64,000 nt of DNA from Oryza sativa Japonica Group (Eukaryota; Streptophyta; Magnoliopsida; Poales; Poaceae): the NCBI RefSeq assembly GCF_034140825.1, contig NC_089037.1, positions 31,577,001-31,641,000 of the forward strand. The letters are read 5' to 3'. Below, in pieces: positions 36,388 to 47,699 of this stretch. A program made the position numbers and the translations under genes. The notes under the pieces are model-generated. The model saw nothing but the letters and a program-made list of their open reading frames with translations, did no database searches and had not been told where the DNA came from. Positions within the stretch are counted from its first letter, which is position 1. Each line of letters begins with the position of its first letter.

Positions 36388-38867
36388 CTAAACCGCACAG
36401 AATCCAATAGTCACCACAACTGCCAGTGAGCTGATGTCAGAGCCCAGTCTCTGGTCCGGTGGTTGTACAGCACCGCTAGGAAATACTGTAAAAGACAATC
36501 TTACATGGAAACAGCAACTAAAAGAACATAAAAGGCAACAGAAAGGTTTAACCTCTTTGGATACAGTGTCCTTTAGCAGGGATCTTCCAAATAAACATAG
36601 AAAAGAATGTGTTCGGATCCATATCTGGAAACTCTGTCTTGATAAATTCTTCAACCTTTAGTCTACTTGTGAATGATGTCTTTTTACCAGTAGCATCACG
36701 AAAACGTGAGGGCGGTGTAAGGTACCTGTTCACAGATGTATCCATAACACAAGTTAATAGTACTGCTAAAATTCATTTTCTAGACCGAACAACCATAGAT
36801 AACTCAAACAATTTTGGTGGGGAAGGCCAGCGGCCTGTTGGTGGGAGGCTGTTTAACCTTGCCATCGACCCAGTTCAAGTCCTACCACTAGCATGAGTGT
36901 CCCTTCTCCTTAATGGAATGATAGAGCTACTGGCCCAGTTCTAAAAATAATAATGAATAATAGCATACGAGCCTTCCAACACACTAGAAGAATTCACCTA
37001 CCAAACTTGGTCTGATTCTAATTAAGAATCAGTGTCCTGTGTTTATTTTCTTCTCCTTATAGCAAAAGTAAAAAACTTCAGATGGAAGCTATTTAGGCCT
37101 AGAAAACAGCATTACCTATCAAGCCAGTGGCCAGTTGCAGAAGCCCTGTTTCCCACTTTCCAGCTCCATTGATCTCCAGGACATGGCCAGTTTTCGGGAG
37201 CATAGGGCATACCTGTACCACATGAATTACCTTCAACTGGCATAGCACCATTCTCACTTGTGAACTTTTCTGATAGATCCTGCTCCTCAGCTATGTTAAT
37301 TTCTGTTACCGCCTCGCTAGGGACCTGAAAGAAACAGGAATCTCATCAGTCAAGAACATATAGCCGAAATTTTACTCATGTACTGAACTCAGAGACTATT
37401 GCGCAGACTTGCATTCATTCTTTGATTTGGTCAAGTGAAAGAGACCAAAAGAACAGTTAGAACAATGGATTATCTCAATGCAGAGAAGCAATTGTGTACA
37501 GTGAAGTTTTGGCGAGATGCAATGGATTACATACAACCTTGCATGAATGAAATGATAGACAATTTGATGACAGCAGATGCACAAAATAACAAACAGAAAT
37601 TGTACAGCGGTATGAGAACATGCAGCACGCAGGTAATAACAAAAAGCTCAAGGTACAATTTATCTTATTTGCATTTTTTTTTAAAAAAATGCATATGCAC
37701 CTACTGAACAAAAGGATCTGGTTACCCTATTTTATCATAGACTACTTTGCATAGATTACTGTTGGGCCAAGTGTAGCTTGCAGCTGCGACCAAATAGTCC
37801 ACGGAATAATTCTGACCAAGCTAGTAAAATACTGTGTTTATCACATGTAGGTTTATAGGGCTAAAGAAACACTGCATGCCACAATTTTGGTGACGAAACA
37901 AACACTTGCATAAGAAAGCATAACAAATAGTTAGAGGTGGAAAAATAAGGATTCAACCAATCACCCTACCAATTTTACTAATGCTAAACCCTCATTCAAC
38001 GAAATGAAAACAAATCATGTCAGCAAAATAATTAATTATATGTCTCATATTTATTCAGTTTCAGAGATAGATACCTCGTTTTCATTCACCATTTCTTTCG
38101 AACTTTTGATAATAATGGGTGACACCAAAACATTTGTTGGTGTCCGTTGAGATTCCATGTCTTTCAAACTTTTGACAATGGGTGACACCAAACCATTTGT
38201 TGGTGTCCGTTGAGGTTTCTCCTTTGGTGGGTCTCTTCGCGCCTTTTTTGCCGGTGGACTCTTTGGGCTGCCAGAAGCTAGACATCTTTCTCTATCCTTA
38301 CCGAATAGCTCTAGTAACCTATCGTAATGATCAATGGGCTTGTTGATCCATTTCCTGGCTTCCGGTTTCCTCTACAAGATCAAAGCAAAGAGTTCAAAAC
38401 AGCTTGAGAAATTTCAGCAATGCTGATTGATTGACAACAAAAAATAAACAGACCTCGATGTACTCCCTCCAAACAGTTGGGTCAGCATAAAACTTCTTGT
38501 TCATCGCGCTCCACTTAAAGCCACTCTGGTTCTGGAAGAGGTTCTCGCATTCATGGAAGTTCTCCTTGATGGACTTGAGACGGTTCTTGATGTTTGACCT
38601 GTCGATGGCCACCCCGAACCTCTCGGCGACCCCGGAGATGATGCTATCGAAGGCCGCGGAGTGAAACCTCCCCTCGCCCCTGTTCCCGATCGCCTGCTGG
38701 TGCAGCAACGCGTCGATGAGATACTCGTTCATCTTCTCGGACCACACCACCGTCTCCCTGCCGCCCGGCCTGGGGCCTCCTCCCGCATTGCCGCCGCCGC
38801 TGCCGCTGCCGCTGCCGCTCGCGCCGGGGCTATACTTGCCTTTCTTCTTCACCATCTCCCCAGCCAC
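36388..38867 (-). CDS. Myb/SANT-like DNA-binding protein with a second conserved domain (DUF7081-like)
   Basis: Five exons, 38867-38454, 38371-38075, 37324-37116, 36725-36565 and 36485-36388, join in frame to about 392 residues. Residues 39-137 form a Myb/SANT-like domain of the plant LIMYB/Ginger-transposase type (VVWSEKMNEYLIDALLHQQ, SIISGVAERFGVAIDRSNIK, NRLKSIKENFHECENLF, WREYIE). Lys/Arg-rich sequence follows (SPPAKKARRDPPKEKP, likely an NLS), with a short internal tandem repeat starting QRTPTN. A conserved module then reads YAPENWPCPGDQWSWKVGNR, ATGHWLDRYLTPPSRFRD, VEEFIKTEFPDMDPNTFFSM and FIWKIPAKG, resembling the plant domain I know as DUF7081. The C-terminal exon choice is the least certain: a second donor at 36551 would give a slightly different tail. 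Probably nuclear. Confidence 0.8.
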
Positions 38868-38986
38868 AACGCCGCTCCCCCGCGAGCGCTCCGCCGCCGC
38901 CGCCTACACCGCACGGGCCGCAGCGGGCGCCGCGCAAACGAATTGACGAAATTGAATTGAACCCTCCACCCCCTCCCCTCTCCTCG

Positions 38987-39011
38987 CCCCCCCCCCCCCC
39001 CCCCCCCCCCC
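38987..39011. repeat. Poly-C run of 25
   Basis: An uninterrupted run of 25 C lies about 120 bp upstream of the Myb/SANT-like ATG, on the coding strand a G run. It is probably in the 5' UTR or core promoter and liable to length errors in sequencing. Confidence 0.9.
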
Positions 39012-40727
39012 GCCTTTGCTCCGAGCGATTGCGCGATCAAGCCATCTAGGGTTTACCTAACGAACGGATCCGAGATCAGCAATCGGCGAGACGAGGGGGG
39101 ATGAGGAGGAAGGATTCAGGATTGGGTTGGTGCGATCTTACCAGCGAAGAAGCGTAGCGAGAGGTGGAGCAGCGTGGAGGAGGAGGAGGAGGGGAACGAA
39201 CGAGCCAACGAACGCGACGCGAGAGAGAGAGAATGGGAGTAGCCGTATTCTCTCTCCGTTGGGTGGGGGTGGGGGAGGCTGGTGGTCAGGTCTACTGATC
39301 TCTACTCTACCAATATCATATACGGTGGGCGTATGTATGGAGTATGTGTATACGTAACGTACGTACGTAGACGGTGAGTTTGGCTAAAACTGGACACGAG
39401 TTAATGCTGGGATATGGGCCGGTTGGGCCTTGGCTGGACTTGGTCTGCCACATCGCGGTCCAGCTGGCACGGCGCGACCGCCACGTTGTACATGGAGAGG
39501 GTTTTTGGGTGTCGTGGAGGTTGAATCGGAGGACGACACGTAGAATTTATGATGTGGCAGTCTATGGTGGATTAGGTAAGTCTGAAAAGATATAGACCTT
39601 ATCACATATCTATATTATTTTCTAAAAAATAATAATAATGGTAATGGTAATAATAAATAAACAAAAGGTCCAAACAATCTAATGGATCATTTCACATTTG
39701 ATGTTGCTATAAGTTTCGGATTCCAATGAGTCAACATGGCATGACGTATGTTATAAAACCCTCGCATACGACAAAATATAGTTATCATAACTCTTCATCT
39801 TTTAACATAACAAATCACAATACCTTGTTTATTTGTGTTTAGGTAATTACATCTTTCTTTTTCCAATCCTTCTGTCCGGTATTAGCAACAAGTTTTCCCG
39901 CTAAAGGTGAGATCAAAATGTAGTTTTACTACTTTCTGAAAAACGACATAAATTATTTTTAAGTATAGCCGGACATATTAAAGACAATTGTTTTTATTTC
40001 ATTGAACTTTTGTATAATATGGTAATAAACTAAGAATAAAGCACAATCATTTACATGGTCTATTATTGCCATATAACTTCTCCATAGTATTGCCACTTTA
40101 TCACATCAGCGGTTACATTATATTAATTAAACTGTCATATGTGTTAAGCGTTATGTATATTTCAGTTATTTGAATAAACTCAATAGGGGCGGTTCATGTT
40201 TCTTGAGAGTTATGCATATTTCAGTTATTTGAATAAATCGAATAGGGGTGGTTCATGTTTCATGATCTCAGGTGAGGAGGACATTAATGATATGGGATGC
40301 TAAGGTTCATCTTCCATCATTATTTTTACCGAGATTCATATAAGACGTGTGTTATATATGTATAAAATTAAGGGGTTGCACCTCTCTACTAACAACAGAA
40401 AAATATAACGAGAAGATAAAACATCCCAAATTAAAGCAATTTAGGAAAAAGTATGATCAAGTTACCAACAGTCTGACAATACACTTTAAAATTCAGCCCT
40501 TCTAACCGAGTGTGGCAAGGCATGATAGGTATCAACCCCATTTGTTGTCTTGAATTTTAATTATATCTTAGATGAAGTGGAACTTGCTAACCGACAGAAG
40601 CTTGAAGCATATTTGCCATAAAGCGATTGGATGAGTAATGGTATAGCGTTCTTATATATAAGTGGATTTTATAATGTCTAACCCCGTTGGGTTTTATGTA
40701 GTTTTTTTTAGTCAAGAGAGAACTTTA

Positions 40728-40934
40728 TTAATGACTAAATAGAGGGTTACATTCTTGATTTAACAAGTCTAGGATTGATGCGGGGGCGCACAGCCTCCAT
40801 TCCCCACACGACCTAGTACTCGTTGCCATTTGTGCTAACACATGAGCAACCCTATTAGCTTGTCTCTTAATCTTGTGCACTTGCACCCGTTCGATACAAT
40901 TTAGTTGGATTTCTATCATTAGAAAGAAGTGCAT
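40728..40934 (-). pseudogene. RNase H-like tail fragment, probably of a non-LTR element
   Basis: A minus-strand frame contains VHKIKRQANRVAHVLAQMA, which fits the V-x-R-x-x-N-x-x-AH-x-LA motif at the C terminus of plant RNase H-type domains found in LINEs and some host proteins. It is followed by a short tail (WRLCAPASILDLL) and a stop. No upstream RT or RNase H core was seen, so only a fragment remains. A chance match cannot be excluded. Confidence 0.35.
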
Positions 40935-41123
40935 ATCTCACACGTTGCATCTTGTATTTAGACATTAGATTCAAGGCTATACCTCACTCGATGTGTGTTA
41001 CCATATTTTTAGGATTCAAAGTTGTTGGCAACTTTTTTGAACAAGTCACAAAATACGATCGAAACACCTAAACGTCATATGGTGACACGGAGTCGCCAAC
41101 CACCTCGATCTAAACAAAGCTAA

Positions 41124-41360
41124 GGCTGCGTTCTTTTCAGTGGATTGGGAACTCCTTTCCTTTGCACGGAAAACGGAGCGGTCCATTAGCGCGTAATTAA
41201 TTAAGTATTAGTTAATTTTTTTAAAAAAATGGATCAATATGATTTTTTTAAGCAACTTTCGTATAGAAACTTTTTGCAAAAATGCACTGTTTAGCAGTTT
41301 GAAAAGCATGCGCGCGGAACACGAGGAAGAGGGGTGGAACATTGAGCAAAGAACACAGCC
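41124..41360. mobile_element. Tourist-type MITE
   Basis: Ends GGCTGCGTTCTTTT and AAAGAACACAGCC are inverted complements, with TAA target duplicates at 41121-41123 and 41361-41363. The interior has the familiar grass words GCGCGTAATTAATTAAGTATT and GCAACTTTCGTATAGAAAC. PIF/Harbinger-derived Tourist elements use TAA targets. Confidence 0.88.
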
Positions 41361-42352
41361 TAAATCAAGATGAGTTTTGTAAAATTAAATCGGCCAGTGG
41401 AGCCGATTTAGATGAAACAGGGATAAACACCCGTCTCATGGGCAAATGAAAAGTTTACAAAAGGGTATTTGCACTCTTACAGCGAGGATAGATGACAGTT
41501 AGTTCAAACCGACAAAAATGGACAAAACTAGGCTAGAATTAGGCAGAAAGTATATGCGACATTGAAAAAGTGATTCAATTGGCTAATTGTGCTAGAAACA
41601 GATTGTGTGGTCAATCGAACTGGTCTTGACCCTTATAAAGAGGTTTATCTTGCTTTCTATAAGACCTCCTCCACGTCTAACTTAGGGTAGAGATCAATTA
41701 GGACTCGAAAAAATAGATTACCAAACAATGAAACTCGAGACTCAGACTCGGACTTAGCCGGTCTGACTAGTCACAAGTCGTCGGTCAGACTGGTCATGTG
41801 AAAGAAACGTACTTTTCAAACTCTGACAATGATTTCCTATTTCGTGTCAAGGTGTTAAATTTTTGGTGTTAACAAAAACCATCGTATCTTTTTCATTTAC
41901 AGTAGAACTCAACTACGAGTACCAACTTATGACGAAAATAAAAGATTCATTTAAACGGGAATAAATTCGTGTGCAGTGGTGGGTAAGTGTAAAAAAAAAA
42001 AGCCAACAATCCCAAAAATTCACCTGAGCATTAACCTGCCAAGTCGTGCCAGGCCATACCGGCCAACATTACACGGACGCATACGTGCACAGGGCTTCCA
42101 CGAGACCAGCCACGCAAGCACCTCCCCTGCATCACCCACCGTCCAGAACTCGATCGACGGCCCAGATAATCCCACGTCGTATGACTGCAAAAGGAAGAGG
42201 AGATAAAAACTCGAGAAATTAAGCCCTGAACCGGAAGGACCCCGAGAGGTCGTCGAATGGCAACTCCGCCTCCCTCGAACCCGACGACGACGCTCCGAGT
42301 CGGCTCTCACTGATCGCTTCTAGAAGCTTCCGGAAGGCTCCGACCCCCCGCC

Positions 42353-45300
42353 ATGGCCGCGCCCTTCTTCTCCACGCCTTTCCAGCCCTACGTCTACCAG
42401 GTGGGGCTCCTCCGCTGCACGATCTGATCCTTCAATTTTTCCCTTCGCACACACGGTCTGGTCTTATCCCGGCGTGGATGTTAGGGCTAGATTCGAGCTC
42501 GTCGGGCTGGATCCGCCCGATCCGTAGCGTTTGGTTGCTGATTGGAATCCCCTCTGATCTAACCTGGTTTGAATCGTGTGTGTTGGTTCCAGAGCCAGGA
42601 AGGATCTGTGACGGCGTTCCAGATATCCGGCGGCGATGTGCAGGTCCTGCAGGTAGCTCCTGGTTATTCTTGTTTGCTAGCTCTTAATCTTCGATCCTTA
42701 AGAGGAATCGAACCCTGCTCATTCGGAATTGTTGTGTCGAAATGATATTTTAGGTGATGGTTAAGTCACAGGAAAAGTTGACCGTGAAACCAGGTACTCT
42801 CCAGTAACTTGATTGAACTTCTCTTTTGCAGCTGAAATATCTGCAGCTTGCCCGATTTATGAATACTCTTTGTTTCAGATGCTGAATTACCTGTTGTTTT
42901 TAAGGTTAACTTTGTAATAATTGGGATCAGTTGCAGAACTATAGATTACCACCATACTTTTAGTTGTATGTTATGATAAAACCAGATAAATCTAATATAC
43001 ATGAGTAGTTTCATTACTATCATGGTTTTGTAGTGCAATTTACTGTAACTTGTCCTGAAATTCCTAGTAAATTAAGGGGCTATGTGGGTTCCTTTACCTA
43101 CCCAGGAGTACCTAAATTTGGATAAGGATTTACATGCTCATAGATAGGCAACGGAGCCAAACATACATTTATGCGGTTATTGTAATAGTAAATCCAAAAC
43201 TGTTGTTGTAAACATTTCAAATTGTCTTCTTTAGATGAATGGCAGAGCTCCTGCCCTACTCCCTCGAAAAAAACATGTATGCAGTTGTTACTGCTAGTGC
43301 TTGTCATATGGCTTCTGTGAATCCTGTGATGTTCTTAGAGTTTGTTAGTGTGTAGCTTTCATCATTGTTGTATTCTTCAGGTACAATGTGCTACATGTCT
43401 GGTAATATTCAAACGGACAACAACTACTTGCCTGAAAATGATGGAGGTGTGTGGCAGTGGATTTTTGGGAAAAGCATAAGCAGCAGTGTTTTCTTCAACC
43501 CTGGCTCTGATGATGGATATGTTGGGATTTCTGCACCATTTCCTGGGAGAATACTGCCTGTTAGTATCTTTTTTGAAAATAGAGTCATTATGTCATTCAA
43601 ATCCCTAGTATCATCTTTCACCTACTTGTAGCTTAGCTTTGACTCTCTGCACCATTACTTTACTTACTGTACAGAACTGCATATGAGCATATCGCTCATG
43701 GGTAATCATCACTGTTGTCCTCTTACAATTAGCAAGATTACATATCTTATTAGTGACAAACTGACAAATTTCCATCATTCTTCTATAATTATGATTCAGA
43801 ATTTAGACTGTTGGAGGACTTGCTTCATTCTTTTGTTCAAAATTTCAAATGCACTCCCCAGCACTCAGTTGTTTCCAATCTGAACCATATGTTTTACCTA
43901 TAGATAAAAAGGTCAACAGTTCATTGTGCATACATTAGAATTTGGTCCTGTAGCAATTAATAATGAGGTGTAATGTGCATACTAGCATGATAATAACATG
44001 TATGAGTTAATCTAGTAAGCTGCATGAGATGTAGGTTCTGGATGACTAGATGTGATATTATCATATTATTCCAGCAAACCATTGCCTTCCGTGAAAATGA
44101 ATACCTGGTTCAGTGTTCATATAATTTACTCTATTAAATTTTATGGAAAGTGGTACTTATATTATTGACCAACCTGCTTTCTTAGTCATAAATGGAAAAT
44201 GTTTATTATATTACAGATGGATCTAGCAAACTTTGGTGGAGAACTTCTTTGCCAGGTAAGTTATGTGCGAAGTTAGTTGTTTGGCTGAAAACAATCACAG
44301 AAACCTCATATTACCTTATTGTCCTTTCAGGCAGATGCTTTTCTCTGCTCAGTTAATGATGTGTCAGTCACAAGTACAGTTGAGCAGAGGCCGCGAAACA
44401 TTGAAATTGGTGCAGAGGTAGGGTAATTAACTAATTATTTAGGTACTTTGGAGATCATGTGGGACCTGTTAGTTCTTTGCAAGCTAGTACTTGTTAACTT
44501 TTTGTTGGGAATTGAAAGATGTGCATTCCCTCTACAGGTGATCCTCAAACAGAAGCTTAGGGGTCAAGGGATGGCTTTCCTTGTTGGTGGTGGATCAGGT
44601 ATAATTCATTTCACCCTTTGTGTCAGTTTCATGGACTGGAGATTGATTTTGGAATTTGAAACTGCAATACTGTTCTGATCTATGGAGTAAATACTAGAAT
44701 ATATTATTGTTCATACTATAATTAGGAGCTATGGTTCTGATGTTCTGTAAAATTTTTAGGATGCATTGAGGATATATACTATCTAGTGCTAAAGGAACAT
44801 AATATGGTGCCACAGTTTATGCTGGCATGATTTTAATGTTGTCAACATTGGCAATACCTGCGGCACTATCCAATTCACTATATATTTACATATTCTGTCA
44901 TAAGTTAGATAGTGAAGTATGAAATCTCCGATTTGTTTCAAATTAGCATGGAACCTTTTGAACTCATATCGTTTTTGTTTTGACATAAGCAAGTTATTTT
45001 TTAACCCTGGCCAACAAAGCCCCTAACTCTGGCAGATTTTGCTCTTCACTTTTGCTAGTCATGCAGAAAATTCTTGCCCCTCGTGAGGTGATTACAGTTG
45101 ACGCTGCTTGTATTGTGGCTATGACAACCACCATCAACTTTCAGTTGAAAACCCCTAACCAACCGAGAAGAGTAGTCTTCAGTGTGAGTACATCCGTCCC
45201 CCCTACTGCCTATCAACTAAAGTTTCTTGTTGAAAATAACTAATTTCCTTACACTGATGAACCATCGGCTATGCAGGGGGGTAACCAGCTTACAGCATCT

Positions 45301-45575
45301 CTCACAGGACCAGGCGTGGTCTTCATACAGAGCCTACCCTTTCATCGGCTTTCACAACGCATTGCAAGGTAAGATATGCTGCAATGCATCATTTTGTACC
45401 ACACCTAGCTCATCACCGACTGTACATAACTGAATTTATTCTTGTATTCTCAAGCAGTAGATCAGTGGCCGCTCCGAGCTTGAGGGACAATCCCAAGTTC
45501 TTCATCCAGATTGTCATGTTCTTCTTCCTCGCGTATGTCATGATTGTATCATCGATAATTCTGACAGATGTTTAG
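42353..45575 (+). CDS. AIM24-family protein (TRAP-like fold)
   Basis: Ten small exons, 42353-42400, 42593-42652, 42754-42793, 43381-43559, 44217-44255, 44331-44417, 44538-44598, 45059-45183, 45277-45368 and 45458-45575, join in frame to 282 residues. AIM24 is a mitochondrial inner-membrane protein in yeast, needed for MICOS integrity; plant members are little studied. Seen: FQISGGDVQVLQ, VMVKSQEKLTVKPGTMCYMSGNIQ (the family's GxMxYM signature), GGELLCQADAFLCS, VILKQKLRGQGMAFLVGGGS, LAPREVITVDAACIVAM and GGNQLTASLTGPGVVFIQSL, followed by a C-terminal hydrophobic membrane segment FFIQIVMFFFLAYVMIVSSI. No obvious cleavable mitochondrial presequence is seen, so location is open. Every junction keeps phase, which makes the model strong. 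Confidence 0.9.
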
Positions 45576-46622
45576 ATGCTGCAACAAGCTACTAGTCGCG
45601 TATGTCTTAGAGAGTCATCAAATTGAAAGAGTAAAATCTCTTGCAAGTTTGCAACTCAAAGTGCATTCTCCACCACCGACCCCCTTGTAGATGTGTCTCA
45701 CTGGCTCCGTTTCAAGTTGAAAAGAAGGCAGTGCACAACTGTTGTTAGAAAGTTAAATGCAAAGTTCAATGAATCGTTCTTTTGTAATACTTGCAGCGGC
45801 GAGATCTTGTTGGTCAATGAGTTCAATTTTCACAGCATATGGTGAATATACACTAAGGAGTGATTATATCTGCACTTATTGGCAGTACATATCGCTTAAT
45901 AGATTGTCAGGATTATGTAACTAGTAATCCCTCCTTTTTTAATATATAAACATTTGTTAATGACTACACCCTCGTCTCAAAATATAAGGGTTTTTTAATA
46001 TATAAATATTTGTTAATGACTGGGAATATAAATATTTGTTAATGACTGTTCCCTCAGTCCCAAACTATAAGAGATTTTAGATGAACCAAACCATAAGAGA
46101 TTTTAGATGAATGTGACGTATATCTATAAGAGATTTTGGATAAATGGACGTATCTCAAGAGATTTTGGATGAATTTTTGGATGAATTGACGTATCTTAAG
46201 AGATTTTGGATGAATGAACGTATCTTAGTATTATGAATCTATACAGAAGTTTATATAGGAGTTTGTAGTACTAAAATACAAACCATTCATCCAAAATCTC
46301 TTACAAAATCTCTTATATAGTACTATTATATTTATATTTATATAATATATTTAGGGATGGAGGGAGTATATATGTATTATATTGCTGCTTCGTCTAGAAG
46401 ATCGATCATTAGTGAGTAGTGATTGATGTCAAATATGCTCGTTGTAAACTATTAGCACTCTGGATTACGGTAACACATGCGACGACTCTCTTATACGGAG
46501 GAGAATGCTACACATAACAGTTTTATTCATAGTATATAGAACATATTAGCACGCACATTTTTGCTAAAAAATAAAACAAACGAAAAGAAAAACATACTTA
46601 GCACCGTAAACACATATGCTCG
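45576..46622. other. 3' UTR and MITE-rich spacer
   Basis: The AIM24-type 3' UTR is followed by three direct copies of a phrase like AATATTTGTTAATGACT (45950-46047), then an expanded Stowaway-like element at 46048-46366. No gene is supported. Confidence 0.45.
46048..46366. mobile_element. Stowaway-like MITE with expanded left arm
   Basis: Ends resemble CCCTCAGTCCCAAACTATAAG and GGGATGGAGGGAG, with TA on the right. The left arm contains about five tandem copies of ATAAGAGATTTTGGATGAAT plus ACGTATCT-type sequence (46068-46225). The right arm has the single inverted partner CATTCATCCAAAATCTCTTA. Tandem growth of one arm explains the uneven structure. Confidence 0.65.
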
Positions 46623-47533
46623 CTAAAAGCTACGGGTCGGGCGCTCCTGGTTGAGCCGCGCCGCCGCGGTCACCGCGTCCGCCACGCCGCCCGGCGTCGT
46701 CGCCATGTCCGGCCTGTTCCGCACCTCGGCCGACGGCACCCTCTCCGCGTCCTCCCTCGTCGCCGCCTTGTCCGCCGGCAGCTTGCCCCTCGCCCCCTGC
46801 GTGCACACACACACACACACCATCCAAGGTTAGCTATAGCTGCTGTACGGTCAAAAGAAAGCGGACTTGGCATCGCAGAGCGCGGCGGATGGCACCGTGA
46901 GGACGTCCCGGAGCTTGATCCTGTCCTCGTCGCGTGCCGCGGGCGCGGCGTTGTGGTCCGCCGCAGCCTGCGCCGCGGCGGCGACGCCTCCGGGGACGGT
47001 GACGGTGCGCCCCGTGGCGAGCATCTCGGCGGCCTGGATTGCCGCCGCGTCGCTCTGGTCCACCGGCTTACCCGCCGCCGCGGCGGTCGCGGCCGCCACT
47101 CCAGAGCGCGGCCGATCGTCACGGCGTCCTTGTCCAGAGAGCCGGACGGCTGGGTGGCCACCACCCGCGGCGGGGTGGCGAGCCGCGCCACCACCTGCCC
47201 GGCGACGGACTCGGTGACGACGCGGCGCCCGGGGAGCTCGGTCTCGGCGACGGCGACGGCGACGCCCTCGTCGGCGATGGCGCCGGTGACCTGCGCGCGC
47301 CCGACGTGCCCCGCCCGCGCGTTGATCGCCGCGGCGGACTGCATGGCGGCGGCGGGCCCGCCCTTCTGCGCCTCGCCGAGCACGGCCTCCTCGGCCGACT
47401 GCAGCTTCGCGGCGTCCCTGGGCGCCACGGGCTGCCCGGCCAGCTCGCCGGAGACGTCGAACACGTCGCCGTACATCACCGGCCGGGCCCCGCTGCCGTC
47501 GGGCGGCGGCCTCCTCGGCTGCCCCTGGCTCAT
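46623..47533 (-). CDS. LEA group 5 (D-34/SMP-domain) seed maturation protein, apparent frameshift
   Basis: SMP-domain LEA proteins accumulate in drying seeds and stressed tissue. Two exons: 47533-46896 and 46796-46623, with a GT-AG intron holding a CA microsatellite. Seen: MSQGQPRRPPPDGSG, YGDVFDVSGELAGQPVAPRD, a first SMP repeat (LQSAEEAVLGEAQKGG), a second SMP repeat from DKDAVTIG through PVDQSDAAAIQAAEML and VPGGVAAAAQAAADHN, and a third repeat in exon 2 (KLPADKAATREDAERVPSAE, DMATTPGGVADAVTAAARLN). The reading frame changes near 47098, between the conserved words VTIGRALE and AAATAAAAGKPVDQ, so one base appears missing (or two extra) there. It is either a young pseudogene allele or a sequence error; everything else looks preserved. 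ABRE-type boxes lie upstream. Confidence 0.82.
46803..46821. repeat. (CA)n microsatellite in LEA intron
   Basis: An alternating CA run lies right beside the LEA intron acceptor, probably length-variable. Confidence 0.85.
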
Positions 47534-47550
47534 GCTTGCGTCAAAAGAAC

Positions 47551-47681
47551 ACACGTGACGTGGCACGTTCTCGTGGCGCAAGTGCGCGTCGTGCCTCGGC
47601 GGCGAGGTGGCGCGCGGCGCGACGAGAGTATTTGTACGTGACAACGTGAGGGCGCGGGGCGAGAGACCGAGAGTACGTGGC
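47551..47681 (-). promoter_or_regulatory. ABRE-type boxes upstream of the first LEA gene
   Basis: ACACGTGACGTGGC at 47551-47564 contains two overlapping ACGTG cores, including ACGTGGC, the classical ABA-responsive element, about 20-30 bases upstream of the ATG. A further TACGTGGC lies at 47674-47681. Such clusters are bound by bZIP factors of the ABF/TRAB1 type in LEA promoters; binding here is inferred. Confidence 0.6.
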
Positions 47682-47699
47682 GTCGTGGGGGGTTTACAC

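Larger units (their letters stand above)
39012..42352. other. Intergenic with a MITE and a pol-type relic
   Basis: Two similar blocks at about 40150-40200 and 40210-40260 (TATTTCAGTTATTTGAATAAA...AATAGGGG.GGTTCATGTTTC) form a direct repeat of about 62 bp. Otherwise AT-rich DNA with no supported gene. From 42200 on begins the GC-rich promoter and leader of the AIM24-type gene. Confidence 0.4.

Noticed and set aside
46950-47644. Plus-strand frames of about 200 residues over the LEA gene
   Set aside because: Antisense to clear SMP repeats; composition-driven.
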